This document shows, piece after piece, positions 13,195 through 20,563 of a DNA stretch of 21,526 bases. This stretch comes from Acetobacteraceae bacterium (GTDB lineage Bacteria; Pseudomonadota; Alphaproteobacteria; Acetobacterales; Acetobacteraceae). Numbering within the stretch: the stretch's first letter is position 1; each line of letters opens with the position of its first letter. The stretch covers positions 125,135-146,660 of the forward strand of contig DNXO01000084.1 in assembly GCA_003506895.1 (NCBI GenBank), written 5' to 3'. Both the position numbers and the translations under genes were made by a program. The notes under the pieces are model-generated. The model made no database searches. It was not told the origin of the DNA and saw nothing but the letters and a program-made list of their open reading frames with translations.

Positions 13195-14028
13195 CTAAGC
13201 GCCCCACAGCGCGGCCAGTTCCGCATGGTTGGTCAGCCAGCAATGCGGACTGCGCTTCACCACTGCCAGCGAGTCCAGGAACGCCAGGGCGCCGTAAGGC
13301 CGTCCGAACACATGCGCATGGACCGTGATATCCAGGCACGCGAATGGGCTTCCCAGCCGAGGCCACCCCTCGACGATCCTCGTCAACGTCCGGGTGAAGG
13401 CATCGGGTTCGTTGCCATACCGGACGTACAGCGGCATGTCGTTCACCTCCATGGTGAACGGAACCCCGAGCAGGGAGCCCGAAGGAGTCTCGATCCGGTA
13501 AGGCAAATCGGAATCGAACATCTCGGCATGAAACCGGAAGCCTTGCGCCGCCAAATATCCGGATGTCCGCTCGCTGGGCGTACACCGCGGGCTTAGCCAA
13601 CCCGCCGGCGCCGATCCCGTCGTTGCTTTAATGACGTTAACGCACCGCGCGATATCGGCCGCTTCCTGCTCCGCCGTCAGGTAAGAGGGCAGGGTGCCCT
13701 GGCTCCAGGCATGCGCCGAGACACTGTGGCCACGCCCGACGATGGCAGCCGGCAAGGCCGGATACTGCTCCGCCACCACGCCCGAGGTATAGAAGACCGC
13801 CTTCGCCTCCTCTTGGTCCAGCAGGTCCAGCAACCGCCAGGCCCCGACCTTCGCGCCATAGTCCGCCCAGGACCGTCCCTGTAGATCGACCGTCCCCGGC
13901 CGCAGGACATTGCCCATCGGCCCCATCCCCGGCGCATCCGGCGCGGCCCACCCTTCCAGCATCACACTGACGGAAACAGCCAAGGGGCGGTTCGATGGCC
14001 AGCCTTGCGGAATATTCGTGGTGTTCAT
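13195..14028 (-). CDS. Polysaccharide deacetylase-family protein, PuuE/allantoinase-like branch
   Basis: This 277-residue protein has a NodB-like fold. The metal-binding pair H-x4-H is at His101 and His106 (GRGHSVSAHAWSQG). The substrate-side motif is GWLSPRCTPSERT (about 143-155), followed by GFRFHAEMFDSDLPY. The usual N-terminal Asp-Asp pair is not seen; the equivalent stretch reads VSVMLEGWAAP with Glu25, as in the PuuE/allantoinase-like branch rather than in true chitin or peptidoglycan deacetylases. No signal peptide is seen, so it is probably cytoplasmic and may act on a small amide or cyclic amide. It starts 9 nt after the serine hydrolase stop with GAGGAT inside the gap, so the two are one operon. 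Confidence 0.85.
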   Translation of the reverse strand: MNTTNIPQGWPSNRPLAVSVSVMLEGWAAPDAPGMGPMGNVLRPGTVDLQGRSWADYGAKVGAWRLLDLLDQEEAKAVFYTSGVVAEQYPALPAAIVGRGHSVSAHAWSQGTLPSYLTAEQEAADIARCVNVIKATTGSAPAGWLSPRCTPSERTSGYLAAQGFRFHAEMFDSDLPYRIETPSGSLLGVPFTMEVNDMPLYVRYGNEPDAFTRTLTRIVEGWPRLGSPFACLDITVHAHVFGRPYGALAFLDSLAVVKRSPHCWLTNHAELAALWGA

Positions 14029-14037
14029 GTCAGATCC

Positions 14038-15156
14038 TCAATCGATCGCCGCATGCACAAGATTGGCCACCCGATCCAGCCGCGCGGAATGCCAAGGGTC
14101 GGGCACCACGTTATTGGTCAGGTATGTGAACGAAACGCCGCTGTCCGGGTCGGCCCAGGAATACGACGTGCCAGCCCCGCCATGCCCGAACGTATCGGGA
14201 TGCCCAATCGTCCCAAGCCCCCGGATCCGGTCCGACATGCCGCGGACATGCGGCCCCAGCCCGCGGTGCATCGGAATGCCGCCCATCGTTCCGTCGCCCA
14301 GCTCGCCGGTATGATTCCGCGAGACGTAGTCCACCAGCCGCGGCGAGAAGACCCGAACGTCGCCCAACCGGCCCTTGCCAAGCATCATCTGGTAGAACGC
14401 GGCCATGCCCCTGGCGGTGCCGAAGCCGCCGGCATGCGGCAAGCCCGCGAGGCGAAGTTCGGTACTGTTGTCGTAGGGCATCTCGCTGCCCTTGGTGAAA
14501 TAGATCTCCGCGCACCGGTGGTGCAGCGTCTCTGGCACGCCGACGAACACATCGTTGTCCAGTCCCAGCGGGGCCAGCACCCGCTCGCGGATGATGTCGC
14601 GGAAATCCTGGCCGGTTGCCGCTTCCATCACCATCGCCAGGACCGGATGGGCGCTGCGTCCGTGGTAGGCCATGCGTGAACCCGGGGTCCACTCCAGCGA
14701 GAAATCGCAGACCTGCGCGCGCATCTTCCCATGATCCAGCCACGCGTCCCGCTCCATATGCGCGCTTGGGAAGCCGGCCTGATGCGTGGCGACCTGATGG
14801 ATCGTGATGTCGGCCTTTCCGCGTGCGGCGAATTCCGGCAGGTGATCGGCCACCTTGTCCATGAACGACAGCTTGCCTTCCTCGACCAGCGCCCAAAGCC
14901 CCGCCATGCACAGCACCTTGGTCTGCGAGAACATCAGCCAGATCGTGTCATCGGCCGCAGTTTGCGCCCCGCCTTCGGTTCGCGCATTCCCATACGTCCT
15001 GTACAGGGCCAGTTGGCCATGCCGAGCAAGCGCGACCTGAGCGCCGGGGTAGTATCCTGCGGCGATGTGGGAGCGGATGAGCGCATCCAGATGGTCGATC
15101 GGTTTGGCGGCGAACCCAAGACTTTTCAGGTCGGCCGTCGGCAAGGGGTAGGACAT
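14038..15156 (-). CDS. Serine hydrolase of the beta-lactamase / class C esterase family
   Basis: This 372-residue protein has the SxxK motif S77-Q-T-K80 (MFSQTKVLCM) and a probable second-motif tyrosine Tyr164 in MAYHGRSAHPVL. The glycine-rich HGGAG near the C-terminus replaces KTG. This pattern is typical of EstB-like carboxylesterases and D-alanyl aminopeptidase relatives rather than of resistance beta-lactamases. The ATG at 15154-15156 was chosen because GGAG lies 6 nt before it; the frame is open 19 codons further upstream without a ribosome-binding site. No signal peptide is seen, so cytoplasmic action is likely. It is cotranscribed with the deacetylase-like gene; a shared route acting on an ester and an amide bond is an inference. 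Confidence 0.88.
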   Translation of the reverse strand: MSYPLPTADLKSLGFAAKPIDHLDALIRSHIAAGYYPGAQVALARHGQLALYRTYGNARTEGGAQTAADDTIWLMFSQTKVLCMAGLWALVEEGKLSFMDKVADHLPEFAARGKADITIHQVATHQAGFPSAHMERDAWLDHGKMRAQVCDFSLEWTPGSRMAYHGRSAHPVLAMVMEAATGQDFRDIIRERVLAPLGLDNDVFVGVPETLHHRCAEIYFTKGSEMPYDNSTELRLAGLPHAGGFGTARGMAAFYQMMLGKGRLGDVRVFSPRLVDYVSRNHTGELGDGTMGGIPMHRGLGPHVRGMSDRIRGLGTIGHPDTFGHGGAGTSYSWADPDSGVSFTYLTNNVVPDPWHSARLDRVANLVHAAID

Positions 15157-15191
15157 GTTTCGCTCCGGTTCTGCTTGATGGGAACGATAAC

Positions 15192-15211
15192 GGCGTTGCG
15201 GCCGAAACGCC
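15192..15211 (-). terminator. Candidate terminator after the DUF6134-like gene
   Basis: GGCGTT / AACGCC with an 8-nt loop lies 24 nt past the stop of the DUF6134-like gene on the minus strand, and is followed by GTTATCGTT, a weak T-rich tail. It could separate the fatty-acid-modification operon from the serine hydrolase gene. The stem is short, so the call is tentative. Confidence 0.3.
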
Positions 15212-15234
15212 AAGGGAGGTCCAGATACGCCGCC

Positions 15235-15879
15235 CTAGACCCGCAGGTACGTAACCTCCGAACCATCGTGGGCGGTAAACCGCAATCCGACCCAACTTGG
15301 CGTCGTATCATAGAACGTATCCAGATTAGCATCGCCGCTGAGCCGGAAATGCTGCGCCGTCACCGACCCGTTGCCAACCGGAACCTTTTTCGTCCCAACC
15401 AGCGTGACCGTTGGGCTCATCAACCGCCCATCTTCGGTATTGATGAACGGTGCATCCAGCATCGCTCGGTCCCAGTGCGTTCCCGGAAGTGATTTGGGCG
15501 GCGCCACATAGCGCGCGGCGTTGGTTCCCTCCACCACCAGGCCCGAATCTTCCCGCCGGGCGGTCATTTTCTTGGGCGTGCCGTCGTCGTTGGTTTCAGC
15601 GTCAACTGAAACGACCTGCGCGCCTCGCCGGCGCACCGTCGCCCGATGTTTGTAGCGGAAGAAGGCAATCGGCCCGATGCCCACGACAATATCGACAGCA
15701 ACGGCAACCGTCAGGCCAATGGCGGTCCGTGTAAAGGTAAGCGCATGTTCGCCGATCTTATCGCCCTTGCGGACTATATTGAAAACCAAACGATCGTCGG
15801 CCGGTACAGGAAGCGCCGCCTGAACCGAACCGAATGGAGCAACCGCGAGCCCGCCCATTAGCATCCGCCGTCCTATCAT
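15235..15879 (-). CDS. DUF6134-like exported protein, last gene of the RpoE-linked operon
   Basis: This 214-residue protein starts MIGRRMLMGGLAVAPFGSVQA, a probable export signal ending at VQA. It is then mostly beta-strand, with IVRKGDKIGEHALTF near the N-terminus and RFTAHDGSEVTYLRV at the C-terminus. That layout suggests a calycin-like barrel and matches, from memory, the DUF6134 family; this is not verified. The ATG at 15877-15879 overlaps the stop of the fatty-acid-synthase-like gene as ATGA, which fixes the start. A longer frame inside that gene is a shadow. It is the fourth gene of the operon facing rpoE-chrR. Its envelope location and its neighbours suggest lipid binding or lipid handling, as an inference only. 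Confidence 0.75.
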   Translation of the reverse strand: MIGRRMLMGGLAVAPFGSVQAALPVPADDRLVFNIVRKGDKIGEHALTFTRTAIGLTVAVAVDIVVGIGPIAFFRYKHRATVRRRGAQVVSVDAETNDDGTPKKMTARREDSGLVVEGTNAARYVAPPKSLPGTHWDRAMLDAPFINTEDGRLMSPTVTLVGTKKVPVGNGSVTAQHFRLSGDANLDTFYDTTPSWVGLRFTAHDGSEVTYLRV

Positions 15880-17078
15880 GCAGGTTTCTCCATCACATAA
15901 AGGCCCACGTTGATCGTTCCCGCTCGGAATCCACCTTCGCAGTAGGCCAGGTAATAATCCCACATCCGCCGGAACCGCGTATCGAATCCCATACGCTCGA
16001 TCCGCGGCCACGCGGCGTGAAATCGCTTGCGCCACTCGGCAAGAGTCCAGGCGTAGCTGGACCCGAATGTCTCGATCGAGCGTAGTTTCATTCCGGCACG
16101 ATCGGCCTGCCGCCGGATTTCGGTGATCGTCGGCAGCATTCCGCCGGGAAAGATGTATTGCTGGATAAAGTCGGTGCAGCGCCGGTAGCCCTCGAACTGT
16201 GCCTCGCTGATCGTGATCGCCTGGATCACCGCCAACCCGCCCGGCTTCAGCCGGTCCCGCAACGTGGCGAAGTAGCTGGGCCAGTAGGCCTCGCCCACGG
16301 CCTCCATCATTTCAATCGAAACGATCCGATCGAACTGGCCGGACACGTCGCGGTAGTCCTGCAATCGCAGGTCGGCGTCCCCCAGGCGTTCTGTCGCATA
16401 GGCCAACTGCGCCGGCGACAGCGTCACCCCGGTTACCGAACATCCCGCCGAGCGAACCAGTTGTTCGGCGAGCCCGCCCCAGCCGCAGCCGATCTCCAGC
16501 ACCGTCTGTCCCGGTTGCGTCTCCATCAGCGCGATGGCCCGTTGTTGCTTCGCCAGTTGGGCATCCTCCAGCGACTGGTCCCGCGAGGCAAAGATCGCGG
16601 ACGAATAGCTCATGCCCGCATCCAGCCAGGTTCGGTAGAACGCGTTGCCCAGGTCGTAGTGGTGCCGGATATTCCGCTTGCTGCCGCGTTTCGTATTGGC
16701 ATTCAACCGGTGCAGCCAGCGGTTCCGTAGCCGGTGAAACCAGTTCGCGTCGAACGCGTCGCTAAGGGTGGGCATGTTGGACCCGGCGAGCTCTATCAGC
16801 GCTGGCAAATCCGGGCTGTCCCAGTCGCCATCCATGAAGGCCTCGGCGAAGGCGATATCGCCCTGGAACAGCAGCCGCCGCAACGTCCGCCACCGGCGCA
16901 GCACCAGCACGCCCTCGGGACCCGGCTTGCCTTCGTGCGACAACCGCATCCCCGAGGGGGTGACGATCGTAAACCGGCCGGTATGGACGCGCGAGAACAG
17001 CGTCCGTGACAGCCGGCGGGCCAGCCAACCCAGATCGGGCGCGACCGGAAGCGAGACCTCAATCGATACGTCGGACAT
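15876..17078 (-). CDS. Cyclopropane-fatty-acyl-phospholipid synthase family methyltransferase (Cfa/UfaM-like)
   Basis: This 400-residue SAM-dependent enzyme acts on unsaturated acyl chains of membrane phospholipids. RHHYDLGNAFYRTWLD...MSYSSAIF is at about 138-163. The SAM motif VLEIGCGWGGLAEQL is at 193-207. SIEMMEAVGE is at 254-263 and DFIQQYIFPGGMLP at about 303-316. All are characteristic of the CfaA/CmaS family. It lies 3 nt after the DUF1365 gene and overlaps the DUF6134-like gene by 4 nt. In R. sphaeroides a homologue in the singlet-oxygen sigma-E regulon is, as I recall, linked to furan fatty acids, so the product may be a methylated or furan-type chain rather than a cyclopropane. The sequence alone does not decide this. 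Confidence 0.9.
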   Translation of the reverse strand: MSDVSIEVSLPVAPDLGWLARRLSRTLFSRVHTGRFTIVTPSGMRLSHEGKPGPEGVLVLRRWRTLRRLLFQGDIAFAEAFMDGDWDSPDLPALIELAGSNMPTLSDAFDANWFHRLRNRWLHRLNANTKRGSKRNIRHHYDLGNAFYRTWLDAGMSYSSAIFASRDQSLEDAQLAKQQRAIALMETQPGQTVLEIGCGWGGLAEQLVRSAGCSVTGVTLSPAQLAYATERLGDADLRLQDYRDVSGQFDRIVSIEMMEAVGEAYWPSYFATLRDRLKPGGLAVIQAITISEAQFEGYRRCTDFIQQYIFPGGMLPTITEIRRQADRAGMKLRSIETFGSSYAWTLAEWRKRFHAAWPRIERMGFDTRFRRMWDYYLAYCEGGFRAGTINVGLYVMEKPA

Positions 17079-17081
17079 GCG

Positions 17082-17846
17082 TTAGCCCTGCTGCGAAGAA
17101 ACGATTGTGACGGCATGGTCGGGTGCGGGAGGGCGGGGCTGCAGCCGCATGCCCTTCAGCCAGAGCTTCGCCGCTTCCCAATAGATCGCGGCCAGCACCT
17201 TCACGCTCAGCAACCCATGCCGGAGCAACATCGCTGCCAGCGCCGGATCCGAAACGTCCTGTCGGCGCCCGACGAACGAGGCGGTGATCACCCGCCCCTC
17301 GGCGTCGTCGCCATGCACCACCACCGCGGTCGTTTCGTTGGGCGGCACCACGCGGAACTCATACGTCATATCCATCCGCATGAACGGCGAGACGTAGAAT
17401 GCCTTGTCGCAATGCTGATGGATCGTCGCCGCGCCCGGGTCTTCGACCGGGATCAGATAGGAATGCCGCTGTCCGAACGTGTTGTTCACCTCATACAGCA
17501 GCGCGATCAACGCCTCATCTCGCCGATAGCAGAAGAACACGCTGATTGGGTTGAACACATGACCCAGGATCCGGGGCATGCACAGCAGCCGGATCGCCCC
17601 ACCATCGGGCATCATGCCGGCGGACGCCAAAAGCCGCTCCACCTGCACACGCAACGGCGTCGCCGATCCGTCGAGGTGATCGCGGTCATGGAAGCTGACC
17701 AGATTGAAGCGGTTGCGGGAGAACAGCCGAGACACCGGCATGGCATCCAGATCGAACAGTATCTGCGTCAGTTGATACCGCAGCTTGTGGCCGCGCGGCT
17801 TGAACCGCTGATGGACAACCGAACCGCTGTACAGCGCTGAGGTCAC
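17082..17846 (-). CDS. DUF1365 family protein
   Basis: This 254-residue protein has the DUF1365 hallmarks: LYSGSVVHQRFKPRGHKLRYQL at the N-terminus, FNPISVFFCYRRD in the middle and a following EVNNTFGQRHSYLI. The function of the family is not established. It almost always sits between an FAD-dependent amine-oxidase-like gene and a Cfa-like methyltransferase, exactly as here, so a part in the same lipid modification is likely. It starts with GTG (17844-17846), overlapping the stop of the FAD gene as GTGA, which fixes the start. No signal peptide is visible. The C-terminus ends in a polar, Pro-rich tail. Confidence 0.92.
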   Translation of the reverse strand: MTSALYSGSVVHQRFKPRGHKLRYQLTQILFDLDAMPVSRLFSRNRFNLVSFHDRDHLDGSATPLRVQVERLLASAGMMPDGGAIRLLCMPRILGHVFNPISVFFCYRRDEALIALLYEVNNTFGQRHSYLIPVEDPGAATIHQHCDKAFYVSPFMRMDMTYEFRVVPPNETTAVVVHGDDAEGRVITASFVGRRQDVSDPALAAMLLRHGLLSVKVLAAIYWEAAKLWLKGMRLQPRPPAPDHAVTIVSSQQG

Positions 17847-19159
17847 GCCGCCATCTCCATCACCCTGACAGGGGTCACGGTAATCCGCCCGCTTTCATTC
17901 GCGACGGTCCAAGGACGCCGCACGCCGCCAAGTTGTTCCGCGACCGCCAGCCCGGATTGCAGCCCATCTTCATGGAACCCGGACCCGAAATAGGCCCCGC
18001 AGAACCATGTTCGCTCTACCCCCTGCAGCGACCACAGCGAGTCCTGCGCCCGCATCGCCGCCGTGTCGAACCTCGGGTGCTCGTAAATCTCTTCGCGCAG
18101 CACGGTGTCGCCAGCCGGTTCCACCGCCGGGTTCAACGTCACGAATAACGGCGGCGTTCCCGCCAGCCCCTGTAGCCTGTTCATCCAATAGGTGACGTGC
18201 AGCGAGCCCGCATGGTTCCGTCCGCCCAGGTAATTCCAGCTTGCCCAGACATTCCGCCGCTTCGGCATCAACCGAACGTCGGAATGCAGCACGGCCCGGT
18301 TTTGGGTATAGCCGAATGCCCCGAGCAGCGTGCGCTCCCGCGCGGTTGGCGCCTCCAGCGCCGCCAGCGCCTGATCCGCGTGGCAGGCCATCACAACGTG
18401 ATCGAAGCGCTGTTCGCTGCCCATCGCGTCCCGTACGGCGACCGAACCGAGCGAGCGTCGCACCGACACTGCCCCGCGGGCCAACCGGATTTCCCCGATC
18501 TCAGTCAGCAGTCGCCGCACATATTCCCGGCTGCCTCCATCGACGGTTCGCCAAATCGGGCGGTCGGTAAACTTCAACAGGCCGTGATTGGCGCAGAACC
18601 GGATGAAGTGCGCCGCCGGATAGTCCCGCAAAGTCTCGGCCGAGGCGGACCAGATCGCCGCCGCCATCGGCAGCAGATGATCCAGTTGGAAGGCCTGTCC
18701 ATAGCCCTCGGAATCCAGGAACGTGCCAAGGGTCGTTCCCGCCGGCAGCGCGGCGACTTTGGCCGGCGCCTCGGCATAGAAGCGGCGAAGGTCCGCCAGC
18801 ATCGACCAGAACCGGGGCCGAACCACGTTCCGCTTCTGGCCGAACAGCCCGAACAGATCGGTACCGGCATATTCCAGTCCGCCATTGTCCAGCGACACGG
18901 CGAAACTCATTTCCGACGCCTTGGTCGGCACGTTCAGATGGCCGAACAGCGCCGTCAGGTTGGGATAGGTGGTTTCATTATAGACGATAAACCCGGTATC
19001 GACGGCTACGCCACCGACCTCGACGGTGTTGCTGTGGCCGCCGGGACGCGCAGCCGCCTCATACACAGTTACGCGATGACGCTTGCTCAGCAGCCAGGCC
19101 GCGGACAGCCCGGAAATCCCGCTACCGACGACCGCTATATCCATTTCCCGTCCCGGCAT
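17843..19159 (-). CDS. FAD-dependent oxidoreductase, amine-oxidase/desaturase-like (COG2907 type)
   Basis: This 438-residue flavoprotein begins with a Rossmann fold, IAVVGSGISGLSAAWLL (GxGxxG at 12-17), followed by YEAAARPGGHSNTVEV. The central part has DTGFIVYNETTYPNL and FWSMLADLRRFY. The C-terminal FAD-contact region is TWFCGAYFGSGFHEDGLQSGLAVAEQL. It resembles NAD(P)-binding proteins of the carotenoid-desaturase/amine-oxidase superfamily found with DUF1365 and Cfa-like genes. GAGG lies 4 nt before the ATG at 19159; an in-frame ATG at 19144 (MDIAVVGSG) is an equally good candidate. It heads the four-gene operon, and the candidate sigma-E promoter at 19200-19228 lies directly upstream. It probably oxidises the acyl chain; this is inferred from context. 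Confidence 0.9.
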   Translation of the reverse strand: MPGREMDIAVVGSGISGLSAAWLLSKRHRVTVYEAAARPGGHSNTVEVGGVAVDTGFIVYNETTYPNLTALFGHLNVPTKASEMSFAVSLDNGGLEYAGTDLFGLFGQKRNVVRPRFWSMLADLRRFYAEAPAKVAALPAGTTLGTFLDSEGYGQAFQLDHLLPMAAAIWSASAETLRDYPAAHFIRFCANHGLLKFTDRPIWRTVDGGSREYVRRLLTEIGEIRLARGAVSVRRSLGSVAVRDAMGSEQRFDHVVMACHADQALAALEAPTARERTLLGAFGYTQNRAVLHSDVRLMPKRRNVWASWNYLGGRNHAGSLHVTYWMNRLQGLAGTPPLFVTLNPAVEPAGDTVLREEIYEHPRFDTAAMRAQDSLWSLQGVERTWFCGAYFGSGFHEDGLQSGLAVAEQLGGVRRPWTVANESGRITVTPVRVMEMAA

Positions 19160-19199
19160 GTCGCCTCGTGTTGTCCATGGTTGGTCAAAATCATGGAGG

Positions 19200-19228
19200 G
19201 GATACGGAATGCGTAAGAGGATGGATCA
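19200..19228 (-). promoter_or_regulatory. Candidate RpoE-type promoter for the FAD/DUF1365/Cfa operon
   Basis: On the minus strand TGATCC (19228-19223) is followed after exactly 18 nt by TATCC (19204-19200). The -35 equals the R. sphaeroides sigma-E consensus as I know it (TGATCC, 18-nt spacer, TAAGA), while the -10 matches only in part. The leader to the FAD gene would be about 34 nt. Confidence 0.6.
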
Positions 19229-19241
19229 CCGGAAACGGACG

Positions 19242-19270
19242 TGATCCATTCGCTTCGGTTCCGCGTAGAA
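19242..19270 (+). promoter_or_regulatory. Candidate RpoE-type promoter for rpoE-chrR
   Basis: TGATCC (19242-19247), an 18-nt spacer and TAGAA (19266-19270) fit the sigma-E consensus well. This would be an autoregulatory promoter with a leader of about 100 nt to the rpoE ATG. Together with the opposite promoter its -35 forms a 9-bp inverted repeat, ATGGATCAC-N11-GTGATCCAT (19221-19249). Confidence 0.7.
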
Positions 19271-19312
19271 GGCTTCGTGAATGCATCAGCCCCCTTGCTC
19301 CGGCCGTCGTTC

Positions 19313-19339
19313 CCCCCCTCGTCAGCCGATACAGGGGGG
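19313..19339 (+). promoter_or_regulatory. GC-only hairpin in the rpoE leader
   Basis: CCCCCCT (19313-19319) pairs with AGGGGGG (19333-19339) around a 13-nt loop, within the predicted 5' leader of rpoE and about 40 nt before its ATG. No T-run follows. It could slow ribosome access or transcription; this role is inferred. Confidence 0.35.
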
Positions 19340-19378
19340 TTGGTGCTTCCGTTCAGGCGCCGCATATCCGCGGGAGCC

Positions 19379-19948
19379 ATGACGAAAACCGCGCCACCTG
19401 AAGGCAGCCCTGACTACGCCGCCCTGATCCAGTCCATCGCCCAGCGGCAGGATCGCCAGGCGTTCGCGGACCTGTTCGCCCATTTCGCCCCGCGCGTGAA
19501 AGCCTGGATGCTCCGGGGCGGCGTCAATCCCACCGCCGCCGAGGAACTGGCGCAGGAAACCATGCTGTCGGTCTGGCGAAAGGCCCACCTGTTCGATCCT
19601 GAGCGAGCGGGCGCCTCGACATGGATCTTCACCATCGCCCGCAACCTGCGTATCGACACCGTCCGGCGGGAGCGTCACCCGTCCGACCTGATGCCCGATC
19701 CGTCCGAGGAGCCGGACGCCCCCGTCCAGGCCGACCGGATGATCGCGATGTCGCAGCAGGAAACCCGTATCCGGTCCGCGCTGAGCCTGCTGCCCCCAGA
19801 ACAGTCCGAGGTGATCCGCAAGGCGTTCTTCGAAGACAAAGTTCACGCCGAAATTGAAAAGGAGCTCGGTATTCCTCTCGGTACCGTCAAATCGCGCCTG
19901 AGACTCGCCATCACCCGCCTACGCGCGGCGTTGGGAGACCTGGCATGA
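19379..19948 (+). CDS. rpoE: RpoE, ECF sigma factor of the ChrR-controlled singlet-oxygen type
   Basis: This 189-residue ECF sigma factor carries region 2 at about residues 25-98 (QAFADLFAHFAPRVKAWML, then ELAQETMLSVWRKAHLFDP and STWIFTIARNLRIDTVRRERH). Region 4 is at about 130-185 (ALSLLPPEQSEVIRKAFFED...IEKELGIPLGTVKSRLRLAITRLRAAL). The start MTKTAPPEGS at 19379 has GGGAG just before it. The frame is open upstream to a GTG at 19241, but that would place the promoter inside the gene. The stop overlaps chrR as ATGA. The ChrR partner and the TGATCC boxes assign it to the sigma-E group that answers singlet oxygen in R. sphaeroides. Sequence alone would only say ECF. Confidence 0.94.
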   Translation: MTKTAPPEGSPDYAALIQSIAQRQDRQAFADLFAHFAPRVKAWMLRGGVNPTAAEELAQETMLSVWRKAHLFDPERAGASTWIFTIARNLRIDTVRRERHPSDLMPDPSEEPDAPVQADRMIAMSQQETRIRSALSLLPPEQSEVIRKAFFEDKVHAEIEKELGIPLGTVKSRLRLAITRLRAALGDLA

Positions 19949-20556
19949 TCGTCCATCACCCCAGCGAGGCCACATTGGCCGCCTATGCCGCCGGCACGCT
20001 GCCCGAGGCCCTGGCGCTGGTCGCCGCGAGCCACCTTGGCCACTGCGCGACCTGCCGCGATACCCTCTCTACCCTGGAGGCAACCGGCGGCGCGCTGCTG
20101 GAAGACCTGCCGCCGGTCCCGCTGTCGATCGACGCGCTGGATCGTCTGCTCGGCCGCATGGATCAGCCCGCGCCGCCGCCCCTGCCTATTCTCAACCCCG
20201 AACTGCCCGCCCCGCTTAACCGCGTTGCACTTGGGCGGTGGTGGCCGGTCGGTCTGGGCATTCGCTACCGGCCGCTGAAAAGCAGTGGTGCCGCCTGGGG
20301 TGGATTGGTGCTGGCCCAGCCGGGGCGGTCCTTTCCGCGGCATGGTCATAAGGGGCGGGAAATGACCTGTGTGCTGTCCGGCGCCTTCGCCGATCAGGAC
20401 GGAAAATTCGCCGCCGGCGATCTGTCGGAACCGGCCGCCGATCACGATGAACCTCCGGTTGTGATCGGGGCGCAACCGTGCCTGTGCATCATCGCTTCCG
20501 AGGGCATGCACCTGCGCGGCCTGTTGGGCTGGGCACAACGCATGATTGGGCGATGA
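19945..20556 (+). CDS. chrR: ChrR-type zinc-binding anti-sigma factor with C-terminal cupin
   Basis: This 203-residue two-domain regulator has an N-terminal zinc anti-sigma domain with the ligand set His5, His30, Cys34 and Cys37 (SHLGHCATC, the H-x3-C-x2-C pattern). It is expected to hold RpoE inactive. The C-terminal domain is a cupin with His133, His135 and Glu139 in FPRHGHKGREMTCVLSG and His167 in AADHDEPP, the full ChrR metal set. In R. sphaeroides the cupin is needed for the singlet-oxygen response, which ends in loss of ChrR. YAAGTLPEALALVAASHL near the N-terminus is also like ChrR. It overlaps rpoE by 4 nt, giving coupled synthesis of sigma and anti-sigma. Confidence 0.95.
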   Translation: MIVHHPSEATLAAYAAGTLPEALALVAASHLGHCATCRDTLSTLEATGGALLEDLPPVPLSIDALDRLLGRMDQPAPPPLPILNPELPAPLNRVALGRWWPVGLGIRYRPLKSSGAAWGGLVLAQPGRSFPRHGHKGREMTCVLSGAFADQDGKFAAGDLSEPAADHDEPPVVIGAQPCLCIIASEGMHLRGLLGWAQRMIGR

Positions 20557-20563
20557 CGCAGTC

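Noticed and set aside
19241..19378. An upstream GTG start for rpoE, giving 46 extra residues.
   Set aside because: It would cover the candidate promoter and hairpin and lacks a ribosome-binding site. The ATG at 19379 has GGGAG and gives the normal ECF length.
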